A stretch of 64,000 bases of DNA from Saururus chinensis (taxonomy: Eukaryota; Streptophyta; Magnoliopsida; Piperales; Saururaceae): contig CP141143.1 of the NCBI GenBank assembly GCA_035235625.1, positions 37,867,178-37,931,177 of the forward strand, read 5' to 3'. Numbering within the stretch: position 1 is the first letter of the stretch; each line of letters opens with the position of its first letter. The notes beneath the pieces are model-generated. The model ran no database searches, was not told the DNA's origin, and saw only the letters and a list, made by a program, of their open reading frames with translations. The translations under genes and the position numbers were made by a program. Below are positions 47,011 through 56,934 of the stretch, piece by piece.

Positions 47011-47344
47011 TCATATGTTCATCCATAATTCATAACACATACAATGAAACTCATTATAGCATTTACATCCTGGATGAATCATGTATCAATATTAACATCT
47101 TACATAATCATGTCTTAATATACACATTCACCTTGCATAATAAATTATATTAAATCACATTCCATCCTACATGTTCAAATATAACCATGTCATACACAGT
47201 ATGTGTGGCATAAACATCATTGTCCTTACACAACCCATGTCAATGATCATTATATTCCGTACACATGCATTAACCACTAGGTGAATGTCTCACAATTAAA
47301 AGAATAATTTTGATTAATTTGGCTGAAGCACATGCAGACCCACT

Positions 47345-47520
47345 CACCCGGGACAATTTCTTGCAAGGAAAGTCCAAATTCCTAAAAGGAAAAACTAGAG
47401 CGGTTTGGGTAAGTTCCCTAACTGGGAAAGTTGTTCACCCAGGACAACCCCTTGCAAGGAAAGTCGAAATTCCTAAAAAGGAAAACTAGAGCATATAGGA
47501 AAGTCCTTAACTGGGAAATA
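47345..47520. repeat. 89 bp tandem duplication in family H-like LTR
   Basis: A unit with caatttcttgcaaggaaagt near 47355 and caaccccttgcaaggaaagt near 47444, both followed by attcctaaaa and aactagagc. Confidence 0.85.
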
Positions 47521-49194
47521 CCCGTTGGTAAGCCAGTGCACATGGACATACAAGCCTGGATTCTAAAGATCTAGATAGCACATAAGTTTTAACTCATATA
47601 GCAAATCAGCTCTTCTCAACCCAGGGAGGCAACCCGTCCTCAAAGGGACATAAAAAAAAACCCGTCCTTTCAGACGTAAAACCGATTCAATAAACTTCCA
47701 AGCAGCTATTCCGGCAAACAATGACACTTAATTGCATCCAATTGAATAAGCATGGTTAAATGCTAGAAATCATCACTATAAAACATTTGTATGTTGCATA
47801 CGACATGATACATACATAACCAGATTTCAACAAATGTAAGCATGATTATGCATACCCTAATCATTCCATGTGTGCATGTAACATAGTCTAATTGTGACAA
47901 GTAAAATCATATAAGCATAAGCAAGAATATACATACATGGTACTATTCAAACTTAGACTAAAACATGTAGAACATGAATCACCCATAATCAACATGACAT
48001 GTACAAGTATCCATAATTCATCATGGTCATAACCTACTGGAATCATGGAATAAATGTGAATAAATCATCGAAATAAGGTTTTAAAGCAAGTAGAACATCA
48101 TGCTAAACCTAGACAAGTATAGTCATCATCATGCTTAAGTTAAATCATAATCCAAATAAAGTTCACATGCAATTAAGTGACATTTATAAGTAATTATAAC
48201 TTATCATAGTCATAGAGAATAAGAATTATGAGAAAAGAACATGAAATTGCAGAAATATCCACAAAAATGGTAAATTTTAAATAAATGCCATTTTGCAGTT
48301 TGACAGCCTGACAAGCCGTTGAACACCTGTTAGTTCATTCGAATGCACATAACAATTCACTTTTATGGTTTGTCTTCAACTCCTCAAAATTTAAACAATA
48401 AATATTTCTAAATTCCATATAAATTCAAAAAATATCATAGAAAATTATATAATTAAAATCTAAGCCTAGAACATGATGGATCTAATTATTCTATGCTTAA
48501 ATATAACCAAAATAACCATAAATCTCATGCTTTTAATAAATTAGCATTATTCATCAAAATAAAGCAAGAACTCAAATAAACCTATAGTCATGCATTCAAA
48601 TGAAAAAAAACCACTCAAGGTAAAAAGCCCTTACCTCTAACAATCATTTGAATCCTTTGAACGAGCTTAATCCACAAGAAATACTACCCAAAAATTAGGG
48701 TTTTTAGTAAAATAAATTAAAATTAGATAATAGGCTTAAATCAACTTGAAAGAAAATAGATCTAGGTCATCCTTATGTTAAAAATGAAAATCACCTAATT
48801 AGGGTTTTAACTCAAAATTAAAAGCAAAATTTTGAGAAAAGAAAATTAAAAATAAAGATAGGAGAAATGAAGATAGAAACGATTTAGATTAAAATTGAAA
48901 GATTAGGTGAAATTAAGGGAAGAAAATTCACATTAATCAAGGTTTCTCCTTTTGAAAATAGGGGTAGAGAAATTCCTCCCTCCTTAATACAACCCTTCAC
49001 CATTTGGAAAATGGCTAGGGTTTTTCTTTATATAGTAAGGGTTTTAGGCTGGGAATAAGGACTATTGGGCTAAAACATTAGGGAAAACACCCTAAGTGGC
49101 TAATTAAGGGTATTTTTGACTTAAAAAAAATTTAATCACACCCAAACCCACTTAAACATAATGATAGAAGGTTAGGTTAAAATAGGATGTATAC

Positions 49195-49310
49195 CGTTCA
49201 ACATGGACGTCCTCAATCACAGTATAGGATACTTATCCTTGGCGATAATGATATTGAGGGCCCGGTGGTCCACACAGAACCACCAAGTTCAATCTTTCTT
49301 CAGGACAAGT
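49195..49310 (-). pseudogene. Reina-like reverse transcriptase, start only
   Basis: The minus-strand translation shows TWWFCVDHRALN followed by KDKYPI, the first conserved block of Ty3/gypsy reverse transcriptase. Sequence to the left belongs to a gypsy LTR. Confidence 0.75.
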
Positions 49311-49699
49311 AATACCGGAAAAAAGAAAGAACTAGTGCTCCGTTGGATGATACCTATCTGGAGCATGTCAGACACCAAACACTCAATCTCTGCCTTCTAT
49401 ATGTGAGGACATCAGTAAGGTCGAACATTTGAGTGTGAAATGTAGCAAATGATAAGAATATTGTGATCATGAGGCCATACCAGTGGTAGTCCCTTTGGCT
49501 CAGCAAATACATCCTCATGCTCTGCCAAGACAGGAAGTAGGTCCTCCGGAAGGCTATCCCGACACACATCCACTGTGCCATGTTGCTAAAGAAAAAATCC
49601 TTGAGGTGCAAATAGAAAGAGGGAGCTCACTGATTGGGCAGACTACAAAGAGCCCGGCTGAGAACATTGGATGCTTACCCGCTGCCCTTACACATCAAT

Positions 49700-50200
49700 G
49701 TCCATGATCATGTCGCAGAAGTTACACACTACATCCCTAATCTCTTGGAGCCACTAAACTCCCAATACCACATCCGCCCCCTTCGTGGGTAGCAAGAACA
49801 GGTGGTGGTGAAGGTATGGCCCTGGATGGATAATGAAACATGCGCACACACCCAAACGCTCCGAAGATGCTTAACATTGCCAATCAAGATGTCGAATGGC
49901 TTAAAGTTCGGCACATAGCATCCCAATCGTTCTGCCACCTTATCATGGATAAAGTTGCAGGTGGATTTACTATCGATTAGGATGGCCACCTGCTACTGCT
50001 TGAGGTGGCCTTGGATGCGCATGGTGCAAGGAGTATGGCTCTGGAAAAAGCATGCATCGAAATCTCAAGCAGTACACTGTCATATGGGTGTGGTGCATCC
50101 AGGGTAGAGCCAAAATCCTCCTTGTCGGCCTCATTGACTAGCAGGCTGCCTCGAACGGAACACCGGTGGCCTGGCACAAACATCTCATCCAACTAGGCCG
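49700..50200 (-). pseudogene. Reina-like aspartic protease remnant
   Basis: An 86 aa open piece at 49729-49989 begins AILIDSKSTCNFIHDKVAER, corresponding to the retropepsin active-site block (D-S-x-S-T-x-N-F-I) with a changed environment, then DILIGNVKHL. Upstream (49977-50192) a piece with PGHRC looks like the end of a gag zinc knuckle. Retropepsin cleaves the gag-pol polyprotein. Confidence 0.7.
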
Positions 50201-51054
50201 GAGTGTGGCAGAGTACAAGAGGGGAAGTAGGGGTGGAGGGTTGGCTTGGACGGCTAGTGGGGAGGCCGGGCACAGAGTAGGGAATGGCACTAGGCTTGTT
50301 GGGGGCCTTGGAGAAGGACCAAGTCAGCCTCCCTATCGCTGCTGGGCAAGCTTCTCATCAATTTGTGCATGACACACGACTTCTCACATCAACGCGTAGG
50401 GAAAGTGGTGCATCTCATTTGAACTTTCAGGCTTGTGCCCCTGCTTAAAAGTCCCCACTAGGGTTGTCATCGGCCAATCAAAAAGATGGTTGGGAATCTT
50501 CATGAAATCGGCGTAGTAGGCTCACACGGTAGTGGTTTGATGCAGGGTGGAATGCATCTCATTGAAGTCCTAGAACTCATTGGGGCTGAACTGGACACAT
50601 AGTTCATTAGCGAAAGAAGCTCAAGTCGGAAAGCGAACCTCCTTCTCGAAGCTCTAGAACCAAATGAAAGCATGACCATCTAGATGGAAGGCAACTATGT
50701 GCAGCAGTTTAGCTCAGAATGTGTTCCCTGGTAAGCGAAGAACTTCTCCTCCTTGTAGATACATTCCACCAGATCCTCATCCCCATTATATTTTGGGAAC
50801 TGAAGGTGAGCGAAACATATCTCAGCCCACCATGGGAACCAGAATACACCTCCCAATCATCCTGGAACTCATGGGCCAAATTTATGTGAGGTGGCACCTT
50901 TGAAGCATTTAACCAAACACTTGGAAGGTCTTGCATATCCCATCCTGCATGTCATCCTTTGTGTTGTTCTAAGGTGCCGAAGTGGACAGAAAGTCCAGGC
51001 TCGTGCACCTCTCTCTTGGATGATGCTTGCTTGCCCATCTCAGGCTGGGCTGGC
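50200..51054 (-). pseudogene. Reina-like gag remnant
   Basis: The minus-strand pieces contain FPKYNGDEDLVECIYKEEKF and LLHIVAFHLDGHAFIWF, the retrotrans_gag pattern (FPKFDG...; ASFHLEGxAxxWF). The gag continues on the other side of the TAT-like LTR at 52420 and its start, reading MVRGKQPTTDSK, is at about 56513. Broken in several places in addition to the two insertions. Confidence 0.65.
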
Positions 51055-52414
51055 TGATGCACTAAAATAATGTTCAATTAAATATTTTAAAATCTTGAAT
51101 TGCAATCCAAGTTTTTGTTAATTCATTGCTTATTTGGATTATTTATATCTTAAATAGGTGAGTTGGGCCGCCGTTGTGTTTACATGTCCAAATTGGCTTT
51201 GATAGGATCTAAGTGGAAGAAGAAGCAAAGCCCAACTATATAAAGCTATCTAAAAGTCAAGAATTGGCTCCTGATGGTCTAAACATGCATGAAATGGTCG
51301 AACACAAACTTGTGGACCCGTTGGATTTCATATTTGCATCAAGAGAACCAAAATTCGGGAAGAAGCTGATTTGGATAGTTTGACATAGACTTCGTATTTC
51401 AGTCATATCTTTCGATGTAAATTTTGGATTGATATAATTCTGGTGGCATTAAAAAGAAGCTTGTCGTGTCGACAATCGGATGTACAAAGGGATAACTAAT
51501 CAATTAACCTGAGGCCAACACATGGAGGATCTTTTCACTAGTTGTGACATATATACAGAAGGAAAGATACTAAGGCCAATTACTAATGGAAGACTAAATG
51601 AGATTTATTTGATAAATAAATCATTGATTTATTTGATTAATTTAAAATTTAATCTTTTCCAAGAAAGCAACCAATCGAGCAATCAATCAGGATGTAATCA
51701 ATGGATATGATTAGATCTTCCCCTTTGAAGCAACCCCTTCTACTCCTATAAATAGAGGGGTGGATGTGGTAGAGACATCATCTCCTCCTCTTTGGAGCTT
51801 TCTTCTCCTATTTTTCTTCTCTTCTAAGCTCTCTAGCTAAGGCTAGAGGTGATTTGTAACAATCTAATGGAGTTCTAATCATTTTTCATCAATGATTTTA
51901 ACTAAGTATGGGTTATTTGAAATGATGGTTATTTAATATTGTTTATCTTCTTGTTTCTTTATGATCTTAACACATAAGATGCTTAAAGGCTCTCCTTCCT
52001 GATCTTTTATGGTTTTGATACATAGAATTTTGAATAAATAATTCTTTTTTATCTTTCATCTATCCAAAGTATTTGTTATTTTTTTTAATGTTTATATCAT
52101 CCGGTTAGATAGAATCTTCATTCAATTCTAATTGAGATAACATGACACATGAAGAACACCACTAGATGTTACATTGAACCTTAATGCCTTACTGTTTTAT
52201 CTTATTAATTTCTTAACTCTTTATTACCACAATACTCTTATACTTTTCTCTCTTAATATTTCTTTATTTCTCTTATTTGGTAATCATTGTGATAGTCACA
52301 CAAAGGTAATCCTTTTGGATTTGACCTTTCAAGACTACATTCACTTGTGCACTTACAAATAATATAACCCTAAGCTTTGGCATAATTTGATGAATCAATA
52401 AGTTAGCTATAACA
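51055..52414 (+). mobile_element. TAT/Athila-like solo LTR inside Reina-like gag
   Basis: It starts TGATGCACTAAAATAATG and ends about tagctataaca. A TATA box cctataaatagagg is at about 51746-51759, and the end contains a ggatttgacctttcaag / cacttgtgcacttac block like that of TAT-type LTRs. Length 1360 bp, close to the 1353 bp LTR at 3121 though the sequences differ. No internal region is present. Flanking 5-mers ctggc and ctagg match at three of five positions, so the ends may be off by a few bases. Gag sequence lies on both sides. Confidence 0.6.
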
Positions 52415-53096
52415 CTAGGTGTAGATTGGGCAAAATTGGCGTTGCAAGTACACCTGAAGTTGTGCAACCACTGTGGTGAGGTGCTAAAGTTTGGAGGTCA
52501 TTGTGTGAATCATGGAGGTCGCAGCAGGATCAACCAAATTGGTCGTTGGTTTGGGGCATCCTGTAACGACCGCGATTTTTTGGTATGATTTTATGCCTCT
52601 AATAAAACTATTTTATGAGTTTTTAATTGTTCTAAATTATTTATAGGTAGATATTTGGAGGGTTTTATGTGGGTGTAATAGAGCTCGGTGAGATGAGCGT
52701 AATGAACCTAGAAACGCATGAAACGGAGGTAAAGAGCAAAAGTTACGACCTTCGGAAGCGTGCCACATGGGCAGAACCTACTTTAAAAGTACAAGATATC
52801 CTACCCATGTCGGATCTATTTTTGATGGGCTCGTCGATACGAGTCCATCGGTACCAAAAATGCGCGATTCCGACTTCGAGGTAGATATTCTATTTTAATG
52901 TTTTGAAAATAGAAAAAAGAAATATTAAATTTGTTGCCACATGGCAGCACGTGCACCCCACAGAGATGCGTCAGGAAATTGACGTCCATCCTGACATGGA
53001 CATCAAAAGTCTAACACATGTCAGTCGCGCATTAGACGCGTGTTTCACACGTGATGCGTATCTGACTCGCGTCAAACGCGCATCAACCTTAGTCCT

Positions 53097-53106
53097 CTAT
53101 ATAAAC
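53097..53106 (+). promoter_or_regulatory. TATA box, first unit
   Basis: ctatataaac followed by tcattct and a C/T-rich leader. It matches the box in the second unit at 54012-54021. Confidence 0.55.
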
Positions 53107-53264
53107 TCATTCTCTTTCATTTTGAAATTCATTCTGAAACTTCTTTTCTTCGTCTCTCACTCGTTGTAAGTCCGATTTGAGCCATTCAAAAAGCATTCAT
53201 AGCTAATTCTAGGGTATTCTATGCAATGGAAGCGTCCATTCTTCGAGTTAGCGACCCTATATAG

Positions 53265-53490
53265 GGGAAACATCCTGGGGCAAGGTGAGGTTCTGTCTAC
53301 TGCCTACGGGCGCGTGAAGGGTAAAGTGTCTCCTGGGAAGGGGAGATTTTGTTCGTCACCTACGGACGTGTTGTGAGACAAGTATCCCGGGCCAAGGGGA
53401 GGTTCAGTCTATAGGTTATGGGCATGCAAAGAGAAAAGTGTTCCGAGTCAAGGGGGGTTCTGTTCGTAGCCTACGGGCATGGAAAAAGAG
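53265..53490 (+). repeat. Purine-cored 57-60 bp modules, about four copies
   Basis: Each module has a core like caaggggaggttctgtc followed by a gcctacgggc segment. Related modules occur in the other family G LTRs: about three at 4920-5110, about five at 10540-10880 (minus) and about five at 14180-14490 (minus). They lie in the leader just after the TATA box. Confidence 0.75.
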
Positions 53491-54011
53491 TTTTTGGAGT
53501 TGATTTGAGTCTGTTTCTTCTGTTAAAGACGCATTTTGGAACAACTGTGAATTTTCGGTATGCTTTCTTGCCTCTAATAATACTATTTTATGAGTTTTTA
53601 ATTGTTTTAAATTACTTAGAGGTAGATATTTGGAGAGTTTTTATTTGGTTATGATAGAGCTCCGTGAGACAAGTGTAACGAACCTAAGAATGTACGAAAC
53701 GGAGATCGGGAGCAAAAGTTACAACCTCGGGAAAATGCCATATGGGCAGGACTCACTTTAAAACTGTGAGATAACCTACCCACGTGGGGTCTAGTTTCGA
53801 AGGTCTCGTCAATATGAGTCCATGAAGAACGCGGAATTCCCACTTTGAGATAGGAAGATATGATGTTTTAAACTTCTAAACAAAAATTTATTTTGTCGCC
53901 ACGTGGCAGCGGGTGAGACACACGCGCACCATGCGGTGATGCACCAGAAACTGATGCACATTAGACATGCGTCAGTCACGCATCAGACACAACTCATGTC
54001 AGCTTCCATCC

Positions 54012-54021
54012 CCTATATAAA
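54012..54021 (+). promoter_or_regulatory. TATA box, second unit
   Basis: ctatataaac in the second copy of the duplicated unit, again followed by a C/T-rich leader similar to that at 53120-53165. Confidence 0.55.
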
Positions 54022-54600
54022 CCCGTTTGTTCTCATTTTGAAATTAATTCTGAAACTTCTTTTCTTCGTTTCTCACTTGTTTTAAGTCCGTTTTCTTCCA
54101 TTCAAAAAGCGTTCATAGCTAAATCAAGGGTGTTCTACACAATGGAAGTGCCCATTCCTCGAGTTAGTGACCCTATATGGGGAAATGCCCCGGGGAAAGG
54201 GAAGATTCTCTCCGTAGCCTAGGGCACGGAAAAAGAGTTTGTGGAGTCATTCGGAGTCCATTTTCTTCCATTAAAGAGGTGTTCTTACCTAAATCGAGTG
54301 TGCCAGACGTCGTGGTAGGGTTATTTTTCTGGTTGGAGACCTCCAAAACCCCAAAAGTGGACATCCAATTACGTGGTGTCCCGTTTATCGGTTTCAAACT
54401 CACGCGAAGAGCGAGGTAGGGGCTTTTATCCTTTCTTATGGCAAGATTATAATATTTGGTTGAGTTTTTAACTTATTATTTATATGACTCTCACATGCTA
54501 TACGTTAGAGATTACTTTTAAGTTATAATTTATGATTTCAGCACATATATCCGATCTGTTCATCGTTGAGATAGAATATGATTTATATATTGTATATTTA

Positions 54601-55658
54601 TAATGCTATTATGTATATTCAATTAGTTGAATAATTTGTCGCTAAAAGCGGATATGTTTTATACTAGATGCATTATGATTGCCTCATATATAACAGTTTG
54701 ATCGAATATTTATCCGTGGATTTTGATATAAAGTATACACGGTGGAGCGTGTGAGAGAACGATAAACTAGCTTTGCCACTGTTTTCATTGCGAATGAATA
54801 TAGTATATTTGAAAGATGGTTTTAGAGGACTCGTCCTTGTTAAAAGGAGGATACTCAAGATTATGTTTGAAAAGACATATAAGCACCGTGATCAAGTCAC
54901 TAAGGCAAGACAAAGAAGGGGTAACTGTCACATTGGAATGAGCAACCAACCTTGCCTTTGTAGTAGTTGATAGTGACGCTCTCATGTCTTGTAGAGCCGG
55001 AGCTAGGATTTTCAAAAGGATAAACATTGGGATATAATGTTTTAGAAGAAAACAATGACTTCTTGGAGTCTGGGAACTCTAGACTATTGCAATTGAGTAT
55101 GGGACTCAAGATTATGAGTTTGGGACTCATAATGCTATTATGTATATTCGATTAGTCAAATGATTTACCGCTCGAAGCAGATATGTTTTATATTGCACAT
55201 TTTACGATTGCCTCATATATGATAGTCTAATCAAATGATTATTTGTGAATTTTGATTTAAATTATACATGTTGGAGAGTGTGAGATAGAGACAAACTAGC
55301 TTCACCATTGTTTTCATTGTGAATGGATACCATAAGTTTAAAAGATGGTTTTAGAGGACTCGTCCTTGTTGAAAGGAGAATTCTAAAGATAATTTTTGAA
55401 AAGACGTATAAGCATGGTGATCAAGTCACTAAAGCGGGACAAAGAAGGGGTAATTGTCTTATTCGAATGAGTGACCAACCTTACCTTTGTAGTCATTGAT
55501 AGTGACGCTCCCATGTCTTGTAGAGGCGGAGCTAGGGTTTTCAAATGGATAAACATTGGGATAAAATGTTTTAAAAGAAAACAACTATTTTTAGAAGTCT
55601 GGGAACTTTGGGATATTTTAATTGAGTCTGGGACTCAAGATTATCAGTCTTGGACTCA
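54601..55658 (+). repeat. 529 bp tandem duplication in the 3.9 kb LTR
   Basis: Unit 1 is 54601-55129 and unit 2 is 55130-55658; taatgctatt starts both and gggactca or ggactca ends both. The units differ at perhaps one base in ten by eye, so this duplication is old relative to the 117 bp one at 15233. Confidence 0.9.
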
Positions 55659-56539
55659 GGAGTGTTTTGGTTGTCCGGAGCTATTGTTGGGCACTCCGAT
55701 AGAGTTTCGTTGACTAGTTAAGGACACAATTAATCTGGTTTAGAATCAGATGCACGGTACTTATTTTAGCCTGGTGAGCCCCTAACAAAGGGTAAGACCC
55801 CTGATTAGCCCCTAACGAAGGGCACCTATCAAGGTTACGCGCACTAGGGTAGAGAGTATCATGAGAAGGCTCTCTACTCTCTAGATCTCGGGGCTCCATG
55901 AGCATGGGTGGCTCTTCTATCTACAAGCACGAAATGCTTTGAGATGATCTATGGAGGAGTAAGAGGTCGCTGCTTTATACCCGTAGCAAATTCTTATCAA
56001 TATATATATGTCTGGGACATTTGTAGCAAGCCATGAGAGCTTGCAAACCCTAGTAGCATCTTCGATACGTAGGGAGAAGCTCTAGGGGTGGTTTTGGGTG
56101 AGAGAAACACCCGTTTTTATTATTATATATTCATGCCTAATAGTATAAACTCCCCTACTGAGTATTTTCAAATACTCACCACCCCTCAGACTTTGTAGGA
56201 CTCAACGAATCTTAGTATGTGGGTAGAAGGGCCTACTCTGAGTTTTATTGATGTGATTTCAACCACACCGAAATGAGCAAAAACTTTGTTTATTATTTTT
56301 CATTTGTGTGTTTGTACACGAACCGTGGTTCCTGGGGATATTATTATTTTATTATCGCATATAGCGAGCGGCTCTAGTCGCGGGCCCGGGTAAACTCCGA
56401 TTTCTTTATGAAAAGAAATTTTTATGCTTCCAAAATCCTGGGGCGCGACATATCCACCATTTTTTTCTTTTTCTTTCTCGGGTTATGTCTTAGAATCAGT
56501 CGTTGGCTGCTTGCCTCTCACCATTGTATATCATTGAGG

Positions 56540-56551
56540 TTTTGATACCGG
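56540..56551 (-). other. Primer binding site of Reina-like element
   Basis: On the minus strand the LTR end ...gatacaaca is followed by ccggtatcaaaacc, close to the initiator-Met complement tggtatcagagcc. It fixes the minus orientation of the element. Confidence 0.65.
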
Positions 56552-56773
56552 TGTTGTATCTCAATCAGACACAAACGGTACATAGCTTCAAGTAGGGGAC
56601 ATGGGAGAAGATTGGACGAAGAAAGAGAAGAACAAATCTGATTTTGCATTAGTATCCATGGAACAACTCAGCCCCTTTTATGGGAGGTGCGCAGCTCCCT
56701 TGGGAGTCATGCCAACTAGTGGGCCCCATGCTAATTGGCAGGCCACCAGTTGGTTTATTACAATCATGAATCA
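56552..56773 (-). mobile_element. Short LTR of Reina-like element
   Basis: On the minus strand it runs from TGATTCATGATTG (56773) to GATACAACA (56552), about 222 bp, with a cataaaagg TATA-like box near 56680. Short LTRs are typical of Reina. Just outside the start is cgggcagggggagt (56774-56787), which looks like a polypurine tract. The outer edge could instead be at 56802, where gtaataagc begins. Confidence 0.5.
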
Positions 56774-56934
56774 ACTCCCCCTGCCCGATTACAGCTTATT
56801 ACATTAAAAAAAGACAATATCAAAAAGTGAAGCAAACCCTATAATAGTAGGTCCTAAAAATGGAAAGTAGTGCAAAGCGGGAAATGCCCGTCACCTAAGC
56901 TGGCGTACACAACAATAATTTCATTCTTTTAATA
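56774..56934. other. Short stretch between Reina-like LTR and copia spacer
   Basis: It contains the purine tract described with the short LTR and then about 140 bp in which I recognise nothing. Confidence 0.4.

Larger units (their letters stand above)
46307..49194 (-). mobile_element. Family H-like gypsy LTR, partial
   Basis: It shares order and landmarks with the family H LTR at 23047: gaggggtaagcttagctcagtaagg at about 46755, a minisatellite at 46850-47010, gtgcacatggacatacaagcctgg-like sequence, and a TATA box (complement of ctttatatag, 49032-49041) followed on the minus strand by a C/T-rich leader. The left end reads attacaccctgacac. The right end abuts a Reina-like reverse transcriptase piece. 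Two 89 bp tandem copies lie at 47345-47515. No coding content. Confidence 0.65.
52565..54290 (+). repeat. Tandem duplication of LTR promoter region
   Basis: Unit 1 (52565-53539) is repeated from 53540 to about 54290. cctctaataa occurs at 52596 and 53571 (offset 975). The second unit is shorter because it has fewer of the 57 bp modules. Both units contain a TATA box and leader, so the LTR has two candidate promoters. Confidence 0.85.
52562..56450 (+). mobile_element. Solo gypsy LTR, about 3.9 kb (family G relative), with internal duplications
   Basis: Ends are TGTAACGACCGCG at 52562 and GGGGCGCGACA at 56450. The flanks catcc (52557-52561) and tatcc (56451-56455) match at four of five positions, and both outer sides are Reina-like gag leader sequence. 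The first 330 bp are clearly related to the 5' part of the LARD-like LTR (shared gcatgaaacggaggt-like, aaaagttacgac and ggctcgtcgatac blocks). It is twice as long as those LTRs, owing to two internal tandem duplications. The end has cccctactgagtattttc near 56150. No coding content; frames inside are repeats of the duplicated units. Confidence 0.8.
49195..56773 (-). mobile_element. Reina-like Ty3/gypsy element, interrupted twice
   Basis: On the minus strand: short LTR (56552-56773), primer site (56540-56551), gag start (56451-56539), solo LTR insertion (52562-56450), gag (52420-52556), TAT-like LTR insertion (51055-52414), gag (50200-51054), zinc knuckle and protease (49700-50200), start of reverse transcriptase (49195-49300). 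Protease before RT with no intervening integrase is Ty3/gypsy order. A very short LTR plus this gag type suggest the Reina chromovirus lineage. The rest of pol is absent from the window. The element is broken in several places. Confidence 0.7.
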
